Assembly (NCBI GenBank): GCA_947459425.1
Contig: CANHDJ010000003.1
Coordinates: 1 to 64,000, forward strand
Origin: Ignavibacteria bacterium
Lineage (GTDB): Bacteria > Bacteroidota > Ignavibacteria > Kapaibacteriales > UBA4661
Direction of reading: 5' to 3'
DNA length: 64,000 bases
Shown here: piece by piece, positions 58,932 to 64,000 of the stretch
Layout of the letters: every line of letters starts with the position of its first letter
Position numbering within the stretch: position 1 is the stretch's first letter
Notes under the pieces: model-generated
The model's input: only the letters and a program-made list of their open reading frames with translations
Database searches by the model: none
Told to the model about the DNA's origin: nothing
Position numbers and translations under genes: made by a program

Positions 58932-59379
58932 AAAATTTGTAAAGTTGTTCTCTGGGGCTTGACAGCTCTTCCGGCAGGAGTCACGGGGCGAAAAGTCCGT
59001 ACTGATATTTATGGCAACGCCGACACGCTGGATGCTGCGCAAATACAGTTCCCGCTTGGTACAAACCCGATTATCCTGGAAAACGTACCAACGGCAAGCT
59101 CGGTGTGGGATATAAAACCAATAGAATCGCTGCGTGTTTCCCCCCAATCCCGCACAAAACCTCGTGCGCGTGTCGGGCTACATGAAAGAGCCGTCATTAC
59201 TGAGTATTACCATCGTTAATATTTTGGGGCAAGAAATGATGAGGTTTCCGGCGGAGTGGACGGCAGCCGGGGAATTCTCACGAGAGATGAATGTGGCGAA
59301 TTTGTCACAAGGAGCGTATTTGTTGCAGGTAAGAACGCCTCTTCACGCAATAACCAGAATCATACAAATCACACCCTAA
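58932..59379 (+). pseudogene. C-terminal remnant of a T9SS-secreted protein with a frameshift at a C6 run
   Basis: Frame 1: VVLWGLTALPAGVTGRKVRTDIYGNADTLDAAQIQFPLGTNPIILENVPTASSVWDIKPIESLRV; frame 2 continues PNPAQNLVRVSGYMKEPSLLSITIVNILGQEM...LSQGAYLLQVRTPLHAITRIIQITP. The switch is at GTTTCCCCCCAAT (about 59138-59150). Confidence 0.75.
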
Positions 59380-59533
59380 GCGATTACTAAACCCGATTCT
59401 GAGCGAAAAAATCCTCGAAATAGTGTGTTAAATTCCTTGCATCTATACGGATTTCGCGGTATATTTTCCTTCCTATGATTTGCAATAGTGATTTCCCAAA
59501 CCATTTTTTTCATTCATTCCAAAGGTATCGCAG

Positions 59534-62500
59534 ATGAAACGATTGTTTCTCGGTTTCGTTTTGGCGGTGTTTGTTCTGGCAAGTGTTACGGCGTTTGCGC
59601 AGAAGACCGTTTCCGGTCGCATCACCTCCGCAGACGATGGCGCACCCTTACGTGGGGCGCGAGTGGTCGTCAAAGGCACTAAAGCAGGAGCATTTTCGGA
59701 TGCTCGTGGTCAGTATAAAATTGTTTTGCCCGAAGGCTCGACAACGCTTGTTTTTAACTCTGTTGGTTATGTATCGCGTGAAATCACGGTGGAAGACCGC
59801 GCAACGATTGATGTCCGCCTTGACCTTGATGCCAAAGCACTTGATGATGTCGTCGTTACGGCATTTGGCGTGAAGCAGGAGAAAAAGGCGCTTGGCTATT
59901 CGGTTCAAGAAATCGGATCGCAGGAAATCAAAAGCACCAATCAACCCAATATCGTTGCGGGTTTACAAGGGCGCGTGGCTGGTGTTACGATTACCGGCTC
60001 AGGCGGTGGTGTTGGTGCGGGTTCGCAGATTATTATTCGTGGTATTTCCTCGCTTTCGCCTGGCGCAAACAACCAGCCGCTTTTTGTTGTGGACGGTATT
60101 CCGATTAGCAACGATACGCAAGCCGGCAACGTGCTTCCCAGCACGGGCAGCAACTCACCCAGCAGCGCAGAGCAGTTTGCTTTTACCAACCGTGCGGCGG
60201 ATATTAACCCCGACGACATTGAATCTATCAATATTCTCAAAGGTCCGGCTGCAACTGCGCTCTACGGCTTGCGTGCAGCTAATGGTGTGGTGACTATTAC
60301 CACCAAAAAAGGTTTAACAGGAAAAACGCAAATCAATTTTAGTTCCAACGCTACCTTTGATGAAGTCGGTATGACTCCGCTTGTCCAGCGTAAATGGGGA
60401 CAAGGCGGCGGTGCGGATACATCGGATAACCGCACAAATTTCTGGGCATTTGGTCTGCCCCGCTCCTTGACTGGCGGCAATGACCCATTTTTTGATAACT
60501 ACCGTAATTTCTTCCGCTTAGGACAACGTTACGACCAGAATTTGAGCATTTCTGGCGGCACAGCAAACACCAAATACTTTATGTCTCTTTCGCGGATGGA
60601 TCAAGTAGGTATCGTACCAGGAACAGATTTTCAACGTACAACGGTTAGTCTTCGTGCATCGAATGATTTTGACGAAAAACTCAGTTTTAGTGGCTCGGTG
60701 AATTATTCTAATTCAGGTGGTAATCGCCCTTCCGGTGGCGATCGTTCTATCTTTAGTGCGCTTAACTTCTGGATCCCTTCTTACGATATTAACGATGCTG
60801 CTATTGCGGCTCCACCCGTTGGACAGCGTATTACAGAGCCGTACCGCCCAGTTCGCACCCCCGACGGGCGCATCACCAATATCAATTTTACCGACGGTGT
60901 TATTGACAGTCCTCTATTTTATGCGCTTCGCAGCCCACTTACGGACAATGTAAACCGCGTTTTTGGGGATGTAAAAATTGATTACAAACCCTTTGAATGG
61001 CTTACAGCAGTATATCAATTCACGATGGACTATTACAACGATGCCCGCCGTCGTATTGCTCCGCCCGAAGTTGGTCCGGCGCAAGCATTGAATGGCTTTA
61101 TCACCGAACAAAACATCAATCGCCGCGAAATCAATTCGCAATTATTGGTTACAGCAGCGCAGAAATTCGATGATTTGGATGTTTCTCTCACACTCGGCAA
61201 CGCTATCACCGATATCGAAACAAGTGGCATTTTCGCACGTGGTGAGCGTTTAGGCATCAGCGGCTTTTTGGATGTGAGCAACACCATCAACCGCTTCAAT
61301 ACACGCGAGTTTGCTATTCAGCGTTTGGTCGGCGTTTTTGCTGATGCTCGTCTCAGCTACAAAGATTTTCTCTTCTTGAATTTGACTGCCCGCAATGACT
61401 GGTCTTCCACGCTTCCTTCACAAAATCGTTCATTCTTCTACCCTTCGGCAAGTTTGGGCTTTGTCTTTAGCGAACTCTTCAAAGGCGATGCAAGTATGGA
61501 TTGGTTTAGTTTCGGTAAACTTCGTGCATCATGGGCAGAAGTCGGTAAAGACGGTATTGGTCCTTATCGCATTGGTGAGTACTACGACGTAGCAACGGGT
61601 TTCCCCTTCAATAACCCGCAAACGAATACATTCTTGCTTGGCTACCGCGTTTCGCCGAATGCAGGCAGCACCAATCTTCGCCCTGAGCGTACAACGGGCT
61701 TGGAGTTTGGCTTGGAAGCAAAATTCTTTGAGCGTCGTTTGGGCTTAGATGTGGCATACTTTATCCAAGATGTCCGCGACCAAATCGTGAACCTACCTGT
61801 TTCGCAATCAAGCGGGTACAACACTTTCCTCATAAACGGCGGCAGCATTCGCAATACCGGTATCGAAGTCTTATTAACGGCAACGCCGATTTTAACCAAT
61901 GAGTTTTCATGGGATATTACCCTGAACTGGTCGCGTCTGCGCGGCGCGGTAACAAGCATCGCCGAAGGTATCAATGAAATTGTATTCTTCGATAACGTTG
62001 GCGTGGCAATTTCCAAAGCAACCCGCCCAACACCTGAAGTACCCGATCCGGCAGTAGGTGATTTATACGGTTTGGATTTTCGCCGTGATGCTCAAGGACG
62101 TGTGATTGTTGGCGCAGACGGCTTCCCTACGGTCAATGTTGGTCGCCAAGTACGTGTCGGTAACGCACTTCCTGATTGGCAAGGCGGCATTACCAATACG
62201 TTCTCGTGGAATGGACTTTCGCTTTCATTCTTGCTGGAGTTCCGTCAAGGCGGCATCGTGCATGACATGGCAGAGCGTAATCGCTTCCGCAACGGCATCA
62301 GTGCTTGGACGGAGCCACGTTTCCAAAACATGGTCTTTCGTGGTGTGAACGAAGCAGGTGAAACAAATACAACGCCTGTACTCTGGACACAAACCGGTAT
62401 CAATACGACAAATCTGCTCTATCGCAGCTTTGGGCGCGTGATTGATGCGTACCCGTTCAACTTCCAAGACGCTTCATGGATTCGTCTGCGCAACGTTTCG

Positions 62501-62719
62501 CTGACCTATAATTTTCCTCGCGCTCTTCTTGGCGACGATAGCTTTATCAAAGCCTTCCGCGTAACCTTGACAGGCAATAACCTTTGGGTAACAACACCGT
62601 TCTACGGTTTTGATCCCGACAACCTTGCATTTGGCGCGGGCAGTAACAACGTGGGTTTTGTTGGTCGTAATACTCCCGCAACCCGCAGTTATGCGTTTGG
62701 TATCAGCTTGACCTTCTAA
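59534..62719 (+). CDS. SusC/RagA family TonB-linked outer membrane protein
   Basis: Signal peptide; TVSGRITSADDGAPLRGARVVVKGTKAGAFSD; DIESINILKGPAATALYGLRAANGVVTITTKKG; C-terminal F. Confidence 0.96.
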   Translation: MKRLFLGFVLAVFVLASVTAFAQKTVSGRITSADDGAPLRGARVVVKGTKAGAFSDARGQYKIVLPEGSTTLVFNSVGYVSREITVEDRATIDVRLDLDAKALDDVVVTAFGVKQEKKALGYSVQEIGSQEIKSTNQPNIVAGLQGRVAGVTITGSGGGVGAGSQIIIRGISSLSPGANNQPLFVVDGIPISNDTQAGNVLPSTGSNSPSSAEQFAFTNRAADINPDDIESINILKGPAATALYGLRAANGVVTITTKKGLTGKTQINFSSNATFDEVGMTPLVQRKWGQGGGADTSDNRTNFWAFGLPRSLTGGNDPFFDNYRNFFRLGQRYDQNLSISGGTANTKYFMSLSRMDQVGIVPGTDFQRTTVSLRASNDFDEKLSFSGSVNYSNSGGNRPSGGDRSIFSALNFWIPSYDINDAAIAAPPVGQRITEPYRPVRTPDGRITNINFTDGVIDSPLFYALRSPLTDNVNRVFGDVKIDYKPFEWLTAVYQFTMDYYNDARRRIAPPEVGPAQALNGFITEQNINRREINSQLLVTAAQKFDDLDVSLTLGNAITDIETSGIFARGERLGISGFLDVSNTINRFNTREFAIQRLVGVFADARLSYKDFLFLNLTARNDWSSTLPSQNRSFFYPSASLGFVFSELFKGDASMDWFSFGKLRASWAEVGKDGIGPYRIGEYYDVATGFPFNNPQTNTFLLGYRVSPNAGSTNLRPERTTGLEFGLEAKFFERRLGLDVAYFIQDVRDQIVNLPVSQSSGYNTFLINGGSIRNTGIEVLLTATPILTNEFSWDITLNWSRLRGAVTSIAEGINEIVFFDNVGVAISKATRPTPEVPDPAVGDLYGLDFRRDAQGRVIVGADGFPTVNVGRQVRVGNALPDWQGGITNTFSWNGLSLSFLLEFRQGGIVHDMAERNRFRNGISAWTEPRFQNMVFRGVNEAGETNTTPVLWTQTGINTTNLLYRSFGRVIDAYPFNFQDASWIRLRNVSLTYNFPRALLGDDSFIKAFRVTLTGNNLWVTTPFYGFDPDNLAFGAGSNNVGFVGRNTPATRSYAFGISLTF

Positions 62720-62769
62720 GGTCGGCTTCACAGCTACTTTTGTTTATCATTCAAATTTTGTAAAATCTC

Positions 62770-64000
62770 ATGAATACGTTCAAACGTTCTTTTCTTGCTT
62801 CTGGCATCGTTGGCTTTGGTTGGCGAAAAGCGGCAATGGCTCTCCGAGCAGTAGCTCTGGGAGCAGTCGTGAGCATGACGTTCAGTGCTTGCGAAAGCTA
62901 CGTCGGCGGCAATGTGAATGTCGATCCCACGCGCCCCGCGCCCTCGCAAGTTACGATTCAGTCACTCCTTCCGAGTACGATTCTTTTTACGGCAAACAGT
63001 CAATATCGTGTCGCATTTCTGGCAAGCCAATGGTCGCAGCAGACCGCTTGGCAACAGGCAGGTGGCGTTGATTCGCACATCACAAGCGGCGACGGCTCTA
63101 ATTCTGCATGGTCAAGTATTTATCTTGATGCACTCACAACGCTTTCTCGCGCTTCGCTTCTTGCGCGTGATACCGTCGTTCAAGCACCGCACTATCGAGC
63201 TATTTTCAATATTTTGCAAGCCGTCAATCTTAGCTACGCAACCGATTTTTGGGAAAATGCTCCATTTTCGCAAGCATTTCAAGGGCAAGCAAATTTCACA
63301 CCTTCCTACGATACGCAACAGCAACTGTACGCACGTATGGACGCGCTTTTGCGTGAGGCGGTAACGCTTTTGGAAGGCAATCCGCGCCCTGTACCGATAA
63401 GCCCTGTTCCTGGTAATGATGATCTCGTTTTTCGGGGCGGCACGGTAGGTTCCGACCGTTGGCGCAGAGTGGCAAACACACTACTTGCGCGAAATGCAAT
63501 CCATCTGACGGCAAAAGGCTCTCGCCAAGCGGCAACGAATGCGTTGACGGCGCTCCGCGCTGGTTCTTTGCGGAGTAATGCAGATGATTTCGATGTTCCA
63601 TTTGCGGCGGCTGCTGTTCCCAGTTTGCTGTTGCAAAATGCGAACGAGACCGTGCAAGGACGCATTTTCACCATTTTGTTCTCGGATTATTATCTGTCAT
63701 CAATGGTTGCTATGAACGACCCGCGTTTGCCGCTCATCGCACGTGGAACTCCCAGTACGAACAGCGACCAGCTTTTGACGACCTTTATCGGTGCGGTCAA
63801 TGGCAACGGGACGACCACTATGGGCAGAACGGCAAATGCGTATATCACACCGCTGTCGTGGTATCCCTCCAACCCGCTTCAAATCTTGACGTTTGCTGAA
63901 TCGAAATTTATCGAAGCAGAAGCGCTCTTTTTGGAAGCGGGCGGTACTCCGACATCGCTTGGCGCTCCAGCAACAGCACGGGCGGCACTTGTGGACGGTA
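62770..64000 (+). CDS. SusD/RagB-like lipoprotein, truncated by window end
   Basis: MNTFKRSFLASGIVGFGWRKAAMALRAVALGAVVSMTFSACESYVGGNVNVDPTRPAPSQVTIQSLLPS...; open through position 64000; not in the ORF track. Confidence 0.88.
   Translation, partial: MNTFKRSFLASGIVGFGWRKAAMALRAVALGAVVSMTFSACESYVGGNVNVDPTRPAPSQVTIQSLLPSTILFTANSQYRVAFLASQWSQQTAWQQAGGVDSHITSGDGSNSAWSSIYLDALTTLSRASLLARDTVVQAPHYRAIFNILQAVNLSYATDFWENAPFSQAFQGQANFTPSYDTQQQLYARMDALLREAVTLLEGNPRPVPISPVPGNDDLVFRGGTVGSDRWRRVANTLLARNAIHLTAKGSRQAATNALTALRAGSLRSNADDFDVPFAAAAVPSLLLQNANETVQGRIFTILFSDYYLSSMVAMNDPRLPLIARGTPSTNSDQLLTTFIGAVNGNGTTTMGRTANAYITPLSWYPSNPLQILTFAESKFIEAEALFLEAGGTPTSLGAPATARAALVDG

Noticed and set aside
1-64000. tRNA, rRNA and CRISPR arrays
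   Set aside because: None recognised by eye; tRNAscan-SE, Infernal and a CRISPR finder would be needed to exclude weak candidates.

Overview
The window is a gene-dense chromosomal segment from a Bacteroidota/Chlorobiota-type (FCB group) bacterium. Taxonomy is inferred from SusC/SusD pairs at both ends, type IX secretion (T9SS) C-terminal sorting domains and TAnnTTTG-type promoters. Most of it is conserved housekeeping: ftsH, hpt, tilS, dus, queC, a small surface-sugar cluster, rpoD/sigA, ftsY, an ABC-F ATPase, riboflavin synthase, an NFACT/RqcH protein, a sigma-54 activator, DedA, miaB, a polyprenyl synthase, ftsK, der and pdxJ. The accessory signals are: (1) a TetR-TolC-MFP-RND efflux operon (about 40.7-48.9 kb) with toxin-antitoxin-like genes in both internal junctions: DUF433+DUF5615/PIN-like between tolC and the MFP gene, and DUF4926+HEPN+an uncharacterised ORF between the MFP and RND genes; (2) two closely related MITE-like nested palindromic elements about 44 kb apart in opposite orientation; (3) a decayed tract at 54-59.4 kb with a T9SS protein gene split by one in-frame TGA, a truncated and frameshifted guaB 5' remnant, and the frameshifted C-terminal end of another T9SS protein; (4) a TilS with a ~360-residue low-complexity N-terminal extension; (5) a secreted 2H-phosphoesterase-like protein; (6) the 5' end of an IS5-like transposase running off the left edge, absent from the ORF track. 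I recognised no rRNA, tRNA or CRISPR array. Family calls come from reading motifs by eye; no database search was run.
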